Assembly: GCA_025917655.1 (NCBI GenBank)
Contig: CP084613.1
Location: 4,528,001-4,592,000, forward strand
DNA length: 64,000 bases
Source: Chlorella sorokiniana
Lineage: Eukaryota; Chlorophyta; Trebouxiophyceae; Chlorellales; Chlorellaceae
Direction: 5' to 3'
Shown here: piece after piece, positions 15,693 through 26,717 of the stretch
How the letters are laid out: the number at the start of each line of letters is the position of its first letter
Position numbering within the stretch: the stretch's first letter is position 1
Position numbers and translations under genes: made by a program
The notes under the pieces: model-generated
What the model saw: the letters and a program-made list of their open reading frames with translations, nothing else
Told to the model about the DNA's origin: nothing
Database searches by the model: none

Positions 15693-18600
15693 TCACGCCG
15701 TGGCGCGGCCCGGGGCGCGTTGCCGCCGCGTGCTGCCGCCACGCCGCCGCTCTCAGCCGCGTGCAGCAGGCCGGACTCATACACGTTCTCCAGCAGGGCG
15801 GAGGGGTCTGCCTCGTTAACGTCGAAACACTCGCCTTCCGTGGGCGTCCTGCACGGCGTTTCAAGCCGCGGTCAGGGTCAGAAGGAACCGCAGACCGCGG
15901 AGCACTGCTGCGCTGCACCTGCACCCCCATGCAGCCCCAGCAGCCGCCCACCACACTGCAAGAGCCTGCCGTCCCGCCCTCCCGGCGGATGGCGTCTGGC
16001 AAGCCCACCTGCCGCGCTGCTGCGCCTGCGGCTTGGCGTAGTCGTGAGGGCGAGGCCGCACCCACCGCTGCGGCGCGAGAGGGGGCACGGTGCAGGCTGG
16101 GTCACTTATAATACAGTCACCCACCAGAAGCCGGCACCTCAGCTGGAAGCTGGCCCACACGGTGTGCCCCTGGGTTCATGCTGCAATGGGCTGCGGCCGC
16201 CCGTTTCCGGGCCAGCACAACTGGGCTGCCACTCCTCGCCTGAGTCAGCAGCACCGCCAGCGGGGAGGAAAGTGTGATGAGCGCCACTATCGTCCACAGC
16301 GCCCGCCCGTCGCACTCGTACCCTCCCGGTGCGGCGCTTGTGCTGCCGCCGCCGCCACCGCCGAGGCCTCGCCCCGCCAGCGCTGACAGCAAGCGGCGGC
16401 CAGGGCTGTCGGCCGCGCCAGCCTCGGTGCACTGCCCGTGGTCCGGGCAGTAGGCTTGCAGCAGCGCACCGCTGATCATCCCCGTTGGCAGCATCGCGGC
16501 AAACAGCGGCGCGGAGGCGAGGGCGGTGAAGATGCCCTCGCGGCCGTGTGGCGCCACGCCCATCGAGTAGTCGTCTGCGGCAGCGGCAGCGTAGATTCAG
16601 CCTTGGGAATACAGCATACAAGCAACACTCTTGAGCAGGCGGAGCCTGAAGTTTCACGTTTCAAGGTTCAAACACTGTCAGGTCTTGAGCACAGCGCGGC
16701 AGGCAGGCCTGCATGCGTGCGGCTGGCGGGCTGCAGGCAGCGCAGGCGCGGGGAGCCGGCCGGCTCGCAGCGCGTGCGGCTGGCCCCCCGCCGCCGCCGC
16801 CACTCACACCAGCGCGGTGACCAGATGGCCTCCCGAGGGACAGCGTGGCGACGAAGAGGGCGGTGGACCACTCTGTGGGCAGCAGCCGGGGGCAAATCGC
16901 AGATCAGGGACCCCTTGAGGATGAAAATAAGACGAGCTACGGGAAAGGTGCAATGCGCGGCGAGGATGCCCCACACGGTTCAGCTCCGATCGAGCTGCTT
17001 GCCAGAGACCCGCTCCTTCAAGGCTGCCTGCAGCTGCTGCCACGCCAGGCCATCGCCGCCCCCGCCCCGCCCCCGCCCAAAGGAGCTGGCTGCCCACCGC
17101 CAGCCCGTTTGTGCCCCAGCCAAGCGCTGGCTGCACGCCAGCCCAGCCCTGCCCCACCCGTGTCGAACGCCACGATCCAAAAGGGCGACAGCGCCGAGAT
17201 GTAGCCTCCCCAGTGGATGACGTCAAAGTGCTGGAACTCTGCGGCAGCAGGATCAGCGGCACGGCGGCCTTGGCGGAAGTGTGCGAGGGAGAGCGCGCTG
17301 CGTCTGTGTTTGCGCTTCAGCTGCTCTTGTGTTCAAGCAGCTTGCCGAGTGGCGATGTAGTATCGGCAGCTGGCTGGGTCCGTGCCAGGCCAAGCATTGA
17401 AAAGAGCGACGGTAGCGGCCAATAGACACGAGTAACAGGGCTGGCGGTGTTGGGCGGGCGCCGCGCACCTGTCAGGGCAGCGCCAAAGATGGGCACCAGC
17501 AGGATGATCATGGCGGGGCTGCGGAGGGAGGGGAACAGGTCGGCAGCGCCGCAAACTGTAAGAAAGTAAAGTGGAGGTAGTAAGCTGGCAGGGCAGCAGT
17601 GCAGTGCACAGGACGGCATGGTCCTGCCCCTGTTCCCCAGGAAAACGCCCTCCACACCCTCAGTCTCCCTGTATAACGTGTTCACTGTGCCCATTAAAAC
17701 CGCCGAAGCGGTGCTCACTTGATGGAGTAGATGAGGCCCACGGGCGAGGAGCAGCCAAAGGCGCGCAGCTGGAACTTAGGCAGCTGCGTGAATGGGGGCG
17801 GGATGGCGGATGGCGCGTGGGGGCGACGGCGAGAAGGGGCAGGCGGCTGGCCGCGTGGCAGCCGGCCCGCCAGCATTTGACCCTGAGCCCTCGGCGTCGC
17901 CTGCCTACCTTGCCCACACACAAGGCCCACCCGCCCAGCCTTTCCTAAGCCGCCCCACAAGCAGGGGCAGCGCCTCACCGTGGCATCCAGGTGGCGGAAC
18001 ACCGACTTCAGGTTGACTGCGGTACACGGGGAGGAAAGCATGGCAGCAGGGGTGTGGGCAGGTGGGGCGGGGAGGCAGCCAGGGAGCAACAAAGCCACAG
18101 CTCTGAGCCCCCCGTGCCAGCAGCGGAGCCGGGTGAATGGCGGTTAAGGCACAAAGCTGCCGGGCATGCGATGGCTGGGCAGCAGCTGCCACCGGGTTCC
18201 TGCCAACCCACCTGTGAAGATGCACATGGCCATGAACCTGCGACAGGAGGAACGGTTCAGAGGTGGGAGCGAAGTGGAAGCAGGCCAGAATTAGAAGAGA
18301 CCCGGGAGGCAGCTGCAGGCAGGCTGGGCCCGGCAGCCAGCTGGACTGAAATCCAGGCCATTGGCCATCCTGCTGCACGCGCGGCGCAGGCAAGCCGAGG
18401 CGCGCAAAAGGACTGAGCATCTGCAGCAGAAGCAGCCCACCCACCTCCAGAAACCCTTGGAGGCCAGCACCTCCCGCGCCCCCTCCAGCATGCTGCCTGG
18501 AGGCCGCACCGGCTGTGGGGCGCTCCCCAGCCCGCCATCAGCCGGCTCAGGCCCGGGTTCCGACATGGCCTGGCTGGCGCCGCCGCGGTGGCGCGCGGCT

Positions 18601-20946
18601 TGGCCGCCAGGCTGCTTCCCGCTGCTGCTGGGGCCCAGCAGCGGCGCCTCGGGCGAGGGAGCCGGCAGCTCCAGCTCGGCGGAGGAGGCGGAGCGGTGGC
18701 TGTGCACCGAGCCCTCGGGAGATCGGCGCTGTCGGCGAGCTTGGGCGCGGCTGCCGGCTGCGCCTGCTCGTTCAACAGGAAGGAAACCGCCAGGCCGGCC
18801 AGCGACGTCACGCAGCCTGCAAGCGCCAGGGAGCAGGGGGTCATGGACCCAAGAGCAGAGAGCGAGGCTGGCTGGCGCGGTGATGCGGCGGGGCGTGGAT
18901 CCCCGCGATCTTCAGCATGTGCTTTGCGAGCACGCAGAGTCGCCCCACAGACACCACGACTCCTCGAAGAATCATCAGTGCCGATGAAAATACGCGGACC
19001 AAGCAGCGGCCCGCAAGGGGCCCCTGCCTCGCCCTCACGCCCACCTGAAGCCAGGAAGAGGCGCCCGCCGTTGTTCAGCAGGGCGTGGTCCGAAAGGGAG
19101 GGGATGCGGAAGCCTCTCTTCAGACCTATGCGGAAGACATCCATCAGCATGCCCTGCAAGCCAAAGTGGCGCACTTCAAGCGACGCTGCTTCACTGCTCA
19201 AACCGCTGGAAACGCCCAGGCAGCTCAGCCAATCACCAGCTGGCCAGTGCCAGCAGGCGCCTTCCTGAGCCAGCCCCACGCCGCACTTAACCTTTCAACA
19301 GGCCCAGCCAGACCAGAGCATGCAGGCACGCACGCTCCACGCGCTCGCCGCTCTCACCTGCGTCAGCGCCGCCGCGTTCATGAGGGTGTAGAAGAGCGCA
19401 AAGGCGAAGCCGCGGTTGCGTTCATGCGTGTACCGCTTCACCCCGATCGTCATCACGGGGATGCCCAGCGCCCCCGCCACCGTGTTGGGCCCCAGCAGCA
19501 TGGCCAGCATCATGACCCTGAGAGGCCAGGCAGGGGAGGGTTGGGTTGGGGGGTTGGGGGAGGGAGGCGGCGATGTGGGGTCGGCCGCTGTGGTGCTGCC
19601 AGCCGCCGGGGCCGGCCGATGCATGGCCAAGGCAGGAGACGAAGGCGCACGATGCCGCTGGTTGGGGCTGCCGCCGTGGTAGGCGACCCAGGGTGCCGTG
19701 CTTGCCGCCTGCCCAGCTGTGTCTTAGGGCTGGCACCTCCCCACACGCATCCTCATACCCACCCACCCACCCTCCCACTCTCCCGCACCCACCAAGACCC
19801 GCCACCCACCTGGACTGCGTGGCAGCCATCACCAGGCGGCTGCAGCAGTTGAGCAGGAAGCTGAGCACCAAAGAGCGGCGGACGCCTGGGGGGGCGGGGG
19901 CGCGGGGGGAGGGCGGGCGGGCGCATGAAGGAAAAGGGCGCGGCACAGCTGGGCGTTGGGCACAGCTCTGCGCTCGGCGGCATGGCGGGTGCCACACAGG
20001 CGTGCAGCACTGCGACGCGCCCTGTCCCCGTCTCGTTGCGTTGAATTCATGGTTTGCAACAAAGCGATACAAGTGGACATGGCCAGCGCAAGTGGAACGG
20101 GGCTGGCATGCGTCGGCCCTCTCACCCAGGAAGTCGATGGCGCCCCCAGAAGGAAGCCATAGGCGGTGAGGAGGGAGCCCCACACCCCGTACCAGAAACC
20201 TGCAGCGACGGGGGCGCGGCCAGCCACACACGCTGCATGTTTCCTCCTGTTGAGTGACTGCAGGCCACATCTGTGCTTGCCTCATGTCAGCAGGCAGCCG
20301 CGCAGCAACAGTGGCAGTGACAGCGCGCAGTGGCAGTGGCAGTGACACGAGGGAGCTTGGGCTGGGGCAGCGGCCGGCTGCGACGGCGGCAGCGCCCGCG
20401 CCGCCCTGCGCACGGCCACACCCCACCTGCCCGGTAGTCTGACACCCCAAACTCTTCCGTCAGCAGCAGCGTGAGCGAGCGGGAGAGGCTGAAGTAGTTG
20501 TACGAGTCCAGCACCTTTAAGAGCAGCGGGGTGGCGGGGTCAGCGAGGGAGGCAGGGGTGGCGGCAGGTTGTGTGCCGGAGGCTGACCAGTCCCAAGGGG
20601 TTGCTGGTGGAGAGCTTTAATTGGATGCGCAAAGAGCAGCCCGCAGGGGCAGGGGCGGCGGGAAACGGCACGCAAAGCGGGAGGTACGCCCAATGCAGGT
20701 GCATCTATGCGTTCAAGGAAAAGCCTCACCTTGAGGATGAACATGATGTAGAGGTCCCTGCGTGGGCGCGTGGGGAAGGCCGCAAGCTTCTTTGGGCGCA
20801 GCTCAAACAGCGGCAATCGAGCGCCAAGCGCGCGCGACGAACATGGAGAACAGTGCAGCAGCTCACCTGGGGCTGCCGGCTAGGCTGGTGAACCCTGCCT
20901 TGGTCTGCTCCCAGGCTGCCCTGCAGGCGGACCTGAGGCCCCGCAT
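15693..20946 (-). CDS. Major facilitator superfamily transporter, substrate unknown
   Basis: A polytopic membrane carrier in many short exons. From the 5' end: WEQTKAGFTSLAGSP (start ATG at 20946), AAFPTRPRRDLYIMFILK, SLTLLLTEEFGVSDYRAG, FWYGVWGSLLTAYGFLL, VRRSLVLSFLLNCCSRLVMA, MLLGPNTVAGALGIPVMTIG with YTHERNRGFAFALFYTLMNA, a variable cytosolic loop (about 18490-18720), VNLKSVFRHLDAT, FGCSSPVGLIYSI, PAMIILLVPIFGAALTG, QHFDVIHWGGYISALSPFW, ATLSLGEAIWSPRWYDYSM, and GREGIFTALASAPLFAAML. The GxxxDRxGxRR-like loop 2-3 (DFLGVRRSL) supports MFS membership; the layout recalls a little-studied protist MFS group distantly like POT carriers. Frame slips at C5 20143-20147 inside the conserved loop. The stop is uncertain: 15693 or, without a base correction, 15440. 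Confidence 0.75.
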
Positions 20947-21438
20947 CGCTGTCCAAGCGCGCAGGGGGCGGCGGCAGCGGGCGGCGGCAGGTGGCAGCCA
21001 CAAGAAGTGGCAGCGCACGCGAGGGCCTGGGCTACTGCCTGATCCCAATCAGCTTCTACCGCCTGCTGGCCTCTAACGCCGCTCTTGCCAGGCTGTGGGC
21101 AGGGGGAGGTGGTGGGTCAGGGTGCCAGCCAAAGTGGTGCTGTCGCTACTTGGTTAAGCTGTCCCCAATAGCCGTATGGGAAACTTCACTCTATACACAG
21201 GGCTTTCGGCACGCTGCGGCTGGCAGGGTCGCACCCAACCGGCTCCCTTGGCCTCGCAATGAGCCGTGGAGACTCCCGACCACCGTTTGGCAATGTCGAA
21301 CCGCAAATGAAGCAATCGGAGCCCTCCACAGTTAAAGCCAGCCGTTGCCCTGCTGGCAGCGAAATGTCCCTTGGACCCGGCCAGCAAAACCTCTCGCCAT
21401 ATACTCGGGCTCCCGTCGCTACACGGAATAAGACTCCC
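20947..21438. promoter_or_regulatory. Divergent promoter region (MFS transporter / RING protein 1)
   Basis: About 490 bases lie between two divergently oriented start codons, so both promoters and leaders should be here. The plus strand stays open from 21259 in frame with the RING gene. I prefer the ATG at 21439, because the tandem paralogue starts two codons before its first RING cysteine. Confidence 0.5.
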
Positions 21439-22538
21439 ATGTCTACGACAGAATGCCCGATTTGTCTCGACTCTTTGACTGGGGGTTTGCGGCTCGGGTG
21501 TTGCGTGTACTCCTTCCACGCCTCCTGCCTGATTCCGTCGCTCCAAGGTGCGCAACGACGCAATTGCCGATGCTCCAAGGCCGATTCACGCCGAGACCAA
21601 AGGGGGCCTCCCCGCCTGCCATGGGTGCGGCGGCAACAGGGGACGGCGGTGAACAGGCGCTCTGCATTTCACTCTTTTGCAGATGACGCGCTGCAGCACT
21701 GGCGGTGCCCATGCTGTCGAGCCAGCATAGACCCATCTGCAGTGTCGGCAGCGTTGGAGCTGCCTGTCAGTGCGGCCAAGCCATCGGCCGACCTGGAAGC
21801 GGCGTCCAGCGCAACAGAACAGCCTACGGCCCGGCTGACGCTCTCTGCAATCAACCACTTTGCAAACATGGTAGCGAGGGCCCTACTGCAGGAGAGGGCG
21901 CAGCTGGACAAGTCGCTGCAGCATGATGCGGCGGCCTTGCTGCAGAGCGGCAGCGACAGCAGCAGCTGGGTGCTGCACAGGGTGGAGGAGCTGCTTCCGG
22001 AGTCCATCATTGTTGCTGCCGCCGCTGCGCTTGCCAGCCTGCGGTTGCAAGCATTGCTGCACCCGCACCGGCGGGGCTTGGCAGCGCACTGCGCGCGCTG
22101 GCTGGGCGGCGCAGTGCTGCTGGTGCTGGGCTGTGTTGTGATCGTGCTGCTTCTGGAGCGATACATGAGTGCGGGCATGGCCGTGCTCACGCATGTCAAC
22201 GTGGCAACCAGCCGCGCGTTTGGCCTGGGGGCGCGCTGAATCCAAGCACCCCGCCCCAGCCCTGGAGCATCGTGCTGCTGCTGTGCATCGCCACGACGAG
22301 CGCTGCCGGGCACATGCTGCTGCACCGCCACGGCAGCATGGCGTCGCTCTTCCTGCGGCTGGACCGCCAGGCCCCGGGGGTGCTGCTGCTCCTGGCCAGC
22401 CTGAGCTTCGCCCTTGCTTCCTCCATCCTCTTCGTCACCTGGATCTTCAGCCTATTCATCATCGCCGGCTCCGCCTTGCAGCAAGCGCACCAACGGGACG
22501 TGAGCAGCTTGCAAGGCGCTCTCGAGCCACCACCTTGA
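21439..22538 (+). CDS. Membrane RING-finger protein 1 (putative E3 ubiquitin ligase)
   Basis: The N-terminal RING-like zinc finger is split by an intron: exon 1 (21439-21547) gives ECPICLDSL and FHASCL, and exon 2 (from 21683) gives QHWRCPCCRAS. An acidic and helical middle leads to hydrophobic segments: GGAVLLVLGCVVIVLLLE (about 22108-22160), then two more at about 22270-22320 and 22380-22465. Frame appears to stop at 22239, but one extra G in the G5 run at 22227-22231 joins it to the downstream membrane segments up to the stop at 22538; the total then divides by three (about 321 residues). The paralogue next door confirms this plan. Substrate unknown. The predicted role is membrane-linked ubiquitin transfer. 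Confidence 0.7.
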
Positions 22539-23438
22539 CAGGAACAACGCTTTGCCCTGCCTATTGTTCCGCTCTTCTTCTTGCGCATGCGATCGTACAC
22601 ATGAGTCTTGCAGCCGCATCATTGCCATTCATGTGCCCATGATCCCTACACAATCTTCTTCCCTGCATGATGCCAGCTTTACAAGCCCGCCTGCAGCGTC
22701 TCCTCCTTCGTTTCCTGCACTCAGTTGCATTTGCAAGCCAAGTAGCAGATTCATTCGTTCCAGCATGCGCGAATGAAGCCTGACCGGCTGTGAAACTTGC
22801 AACAGCATGGATGTGTCAAACCAAACGCCCGAAGTGATTGAGGAGGTTGGGTTGCAGAAGAATGCTGCAGCCGGCAGCGCAGCGCCCATGCCCCCGGCGG
22901 CTGGCCACACCTCTTGAATTGTGGATATGAACACAGATTTCTCGTGCAAGAGACACGTGACAGAAAGCACACAGGGGCAACCCAGAGCATATGTGCATGT
23001 CGTGAAAACCGCTGGCCAGACGGCACCGCTGCCTGCGGCGACGGCAAGACACACAAGGGCGGGACCGTGACCGGCGTCGCGTCAAAACAACATTTTGGCG
23101 GTGTGGAACGACAAGAACGCGTAAACAAATACGGAAGGAGGGCCAAGTGGAGTTGCGGTTCTTTCAAAACCCGGGGTGCCGGGCTCAGAAGCGCAAGGAG
23201 TTAGCCGACTTGCACATGCTAACTGTGCACAGAGCAATGCGGCGTGCACCAAGGCAATCGGTTGGCTGCATTCGCCAGATCAGGAGGGCCGCTGCTGCCG
23301 CCGCCACAGCGTGCCAGCAGCTTGCGGCCGATCCAAGCAGTTTCCAAGACTGTTGCTCCAACTACATGCGGCCTTTTTGACAATCAATACAAGGCAGCAC
23401 CCTTGAGCAATCCCCTAAGGCCTGCACGCTTGAAGAGC
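22539..23438. other. Intergenic region between the RING paralogues
   Basis: About 900 bases with the 3' end of RING gene 1 and the promoter of RING gene 2. No conserved coding segment, repeat or RNA gene was recognised. Confidence 0.5.
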
Positions 23439-24738
23439 ATGGCTTGCTGCGCCATCTGCCTGTGCCCGCTGAGCACCGGCTGCCTGGCGCTGCACTGCGG
23501 GCACGTCTTGCATTGCTCCTGCCTGCTCACCGCCTTTGAAGGTTTGGTGAACGATATAATGCTGCTCAGCGAGCCATCGTTGCATCCCCTGACTGTGGGT
23601 CTTGCCTGGCGTCGGGCTCTCACTCACACAAGCCAGCTGGCGCTGCCGCTGCCGCATGTCCTGCAGGTGCGCCGCTGCCCCAGTGGCGCTGCCCCTGCTG
23701 CCGCGCTGTGGTCCAGCCTGCGGGCGTGGTCGCCACGTCAGGGCTGAGCGCCGCGGCCAAGCACCAAGAGTTTGTTCAACTAGCACCGTTAGATGTGGAA
23801 GGCGGCATCTTGCCGTGCGGGCCTGTGGCGGCGGTAGTTCGCTTCAGTCTGGAGGCCAGCAAGGCTCTGCAGGAGGAAAGCAGTGAGCAGGGACCAACAC
23901 CAGCAAGTGACAGCTTCGAGTGCGACAAAGGAAGCATCGCTCTGCGCATGCACCGCGCCATCGACAGCGCCCTGCCTGAGCAACTGGCGCATGCAGCGGC
24001 TGCGGCGCTGGCCGCACTGCACCTGCGCCGCCTGCTGAGACCCGGTCAGCGCCAGAGCCTGGCGGCGGCGGCCCTGGCTTGGATGCTCGGCGCTGTGCTT
24101 GTAGCCTGCGGCTGGCTCGCTTTCTTCCCCCTGCTGTCCCTCCTCATGGGGTGAGAGTGGATGGTGGCCACAGATGCATTGAACAGGAGCCCCCTCTAAA
24201 CTGCTGCAGCTCAGACTATGCCTGCACAGAGCCAACCTTCCCCTGGGATTTGCCCCTCTGCGCCGCCGCCTGCTGCCTGTGCAGGTTGGCCCATCTGGCC
24301 GGCTGCCGCGCGGTGTCTGCCCTGTCCCGAGGCCTCGGCATCCAAGCCGGGTGCCCCAGCGCTGACGAGGCTGCCCTCCCCGCCGCCCTGGTGCTGCTCG
24401 TCTACGTTTGCGGCACGGCTCTGGCAGTAGAGTGGGCCAAGCAGAGTTGCCGCCTCTGGCGAGTCACCGGGCACCTTTGCGAATGCATTGTAGCGCCCCT
24501 GCCCTGCCCAGGCATGGAAGACTCCCCGCTGCTGAAAGGCGCCGAGCCTGGCTGCCGAGCCTGCAGGCCCGTGGTGGCGCACCCTGACCGACACGCCCTC
24601 TCAGCCCTGGCGGCAAGCTGCGGGGCCTCTCTGCTGCTGGCGGCGGCCGTTCTGCTGGCGCCGCTGGGGGTGCGCGTGGCGCTGGCGCTGGCATGCTGGG
24701 CGCTCCGCAGCCTGGACAGCAGCTTGGATGGCGGTTAG
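23439..24738 (+). CDS. Membrane RING-finger protein 2 (tandem paralogue)
   Basis: Three exons close perfectly: 23439-23541, 23667-24150 and 24285-24738 (346 residues). The RING residues are CAICLCPL and CGHVLHCSCL in exon 1 and QWRCPCCRA in exon 2, matching a C3HC4-like pattern. After a variable middle come a membrane segment (WMLGAVLVACGWLAFFPLL, split by the second intron) and two more in exon 3 (ALVLLVYVCGTALAV and SLLLAAAVLLAPLGVRVAL). The apparent stop at 24152-24154 is intron read-through: the GTGAGA donor at 24151 overlaps it. Same domain order and intron position in the RING as gene 1, with strongly diverged sequence, so this is an old tandem duplication. Function inferred as a membrane E3 ligase. 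Confidence 0.75.
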
Positions 24739-24959
24739 CACCGGCAGAAACAGCGGCTGGCCCGGCGCCTGCCGTGCGTAAACCAGTGCTGCCCTGGCAG
24801 TGGCTGGCTGGCTGCGCACACCTGACTGCCACCTCGAGGACAGCGTGCACCCTCTCTTCCCGCTTCTGCAGTTGCTTTGGTTGAAGCTGTAGCACCTTGG
24901 CTTCAGCTGCGTCTGTTGCAGGTGCGCAGAGCTGCAAAGCTGTGGTCCTGGTAGCTCAC

Positions 24960-26367
24960 TCACTGATCCTCTCTGTCGCTGCCGCCGTCAACGTTAAAGC
25001 ACAGGCGCTGCAGCTCTGCCGTCGCCTGGCTGCAAGTGAGCAGCGTGGCGAAGCCGTAGCCCAGGTTCAGCAATGAGGCGGCGTGCATGTCCTGGCTGGC
25101 AGTGGTGGTGCCGTCTGTGAGGAAGAGCACGTTGAAGTTCTTGGTGAAGGCAGACCTACAGTGAGGGGGAAGGCAGGGGGCCGGGGGGGTGTACTTATAC
25201 TGGGAGCTGCACAATCGTTTGATACACACGAGCCCTGGCGCTGGCAGTTGCTTGAAGCTTGTGCCAGGTGGCGTGAGATTAAGCAGGGCAGGGCAGGGTT
25301 GACAGCGGCACAGCAAATGGAACAAATGGCGGCCATGCAGGAGCCGGCGTGATAGTGGGGGAGGCAGCACCTGACCTCGGGCAGCCCTCGACTTTGGAAG
25401 TGACGCACATTAGCAGTCTCATGCGAATGGTTTAGAGGCTGAAACACTGAAAGGGGAGGCGGCGGCCGCCGCCCTCACCGCGCGGTTGTCTCGCAGCACA
25501 GGTTGGTCATCACGCCGCCGACCAGCACCGTGTCGCAGCCAAGCCGCTGCAGCAGCTCCAGCAGCTCGGTGCCCTGCGGGAGAGGATAAGTGGCAGCTGC
25601 TGGTGCAGGTGTGTGCGAGCCGAGCAGGGCAAAGGGGGTAATGACACTTGGGTGGTGCGTGGTTGGGGTGGGGCTGAGGTGGCTGAGTGCAACCAGGCTG
25701 GATGGAAGTGAGCGTCGCAGCGGCGGCAGGATGAAAAGCATGCTTGAAGAAGGGGGAGGTGTCAGGCAAGCTGCAAAGCTGGGTTGCCAGCGGTTGCCAG
25801 CGGCTGCTTCAGTGCCAGCAGTCTGGCCCGGCGCGCGACAGCTCCACTTCACGAGTACCGCCCCGCCGGCCCGGGCTGACGCTCGCCTGGAAAGCGTCGT
25901 AGGTGCGCTTTGAGGTGATCACGTGATCCTTACGCGGGTCGATGTGCAGCTCGGGGAGCAGCTGCCACTCGGGTGAGCCGTACCTGCGAGCGAAGGAGCG
26001 GCCATGGCCAGCAGGCTCAGCTCAGCTGGAGGACGCACTGCTGGCAGCCAGGCAGCCTGATGGCTTCTGACGCCCTCACGCCTTCACTGCCTGCTTGCAC
26101 ATGCCTGCACACCCTTCAGCCTCCTTCCTGGAGGGTAAGGCCATGCCGCCCCGCTCACCGTATGCTGCCCTGCGCGGTCCACCAGCGCACCAGCACGCTG
26201 CTGCGCTCTTCCGCCGCAGGATCCGGGTGGCCGTGCTGCGTGCAGATGATGGGCAGCTGCAGCTGCCGGCAGACGTCCACCAGCGTGTTCAGTCTGTCAA
26301 CAATCAACGCGGCCATCCCATCCCGAAAGTGTTCCTGCATGTCGATCAGCAGCAGCGTGGGCTTCAT
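24960..26367 (-). CDS. Isochorismatase-like cysteine hydrolase
   Basis: Four exons (26159-26367, 25887-25983, 25479-25573, 24960-25155) total 597 bases, or 198 residues, a normal family length. The catalytic triad is visible: Asp in TLLLIDMQEHF, Lys in HVITSKRTYDAF and Cys in GVMTNLCCETTAR. No signal peptide is seen, so it is probably cytosolic. The family cleaves isochorismate, nicotinamide, N-carbamoyl compounds and other small amides; the residues here do not fix the substrate. Intron 2 begins with GC (CAG then GCGAGC), and only that donor keeps frame. It shares a 350-base divergent promoter region with the amine oxidase gene. Confidence 0.85.
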
Positions 26368-26717
26368 GGCGGCAGCGGTGGCGCCCTGCAGGAGGCGTCA
26401 GGGGGCGGGGGCAGGAGGCGGCCTTGCCGATCGTGTGCAGCTAATCGATCACTACTAATGGTAAAGAGGAAGGCCTTTCGGGTTCAGGCAGCCGGGTTCA
26501 CCTCGGGCTTGTGCCGAGAAACCGAAAGTTTTGAAGGCTTGAAGGCCGTTTATCAGGCTATGGCTGCCCCAAAAGCGCTAGAAGCAAATTGTGTTGGCGT
26601 TTAGGCGTGCAGCAAGGTAGTGAAGGCCAGCTCCACAGCCAAGTGGAAGAGCACTTTGGCGTTATGTCGCAAAACGACATCTGCTAATCTATCTCAAGTG
26701 TAATATGTCATATTGAA
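26368..26717. promoter_or_regulatory. Divergent promoter region (isochorismatase-like / amine oxidase)
   Basis: 350 bases between divergent ATG codons. The part from about 26560 to 26715 is A/T-richer than its surroundings, as expected of a promoter here. No specific factor site was recognised. Confidence 0.5.

Noticed and set aside
19422-20450. 342-residue minus-strand frame
   Set aside because: It runs through introns of the MFS gene; only short parts coincide with conserved exons, and those are better joined by splicing.
24152-24154. Stop codon ending RING protein 2 at 24154
   Set aside because: The stop is formed by read-through into a GTGAGA donor; splicing 24151-24284 continues the frame exactly to 24738.
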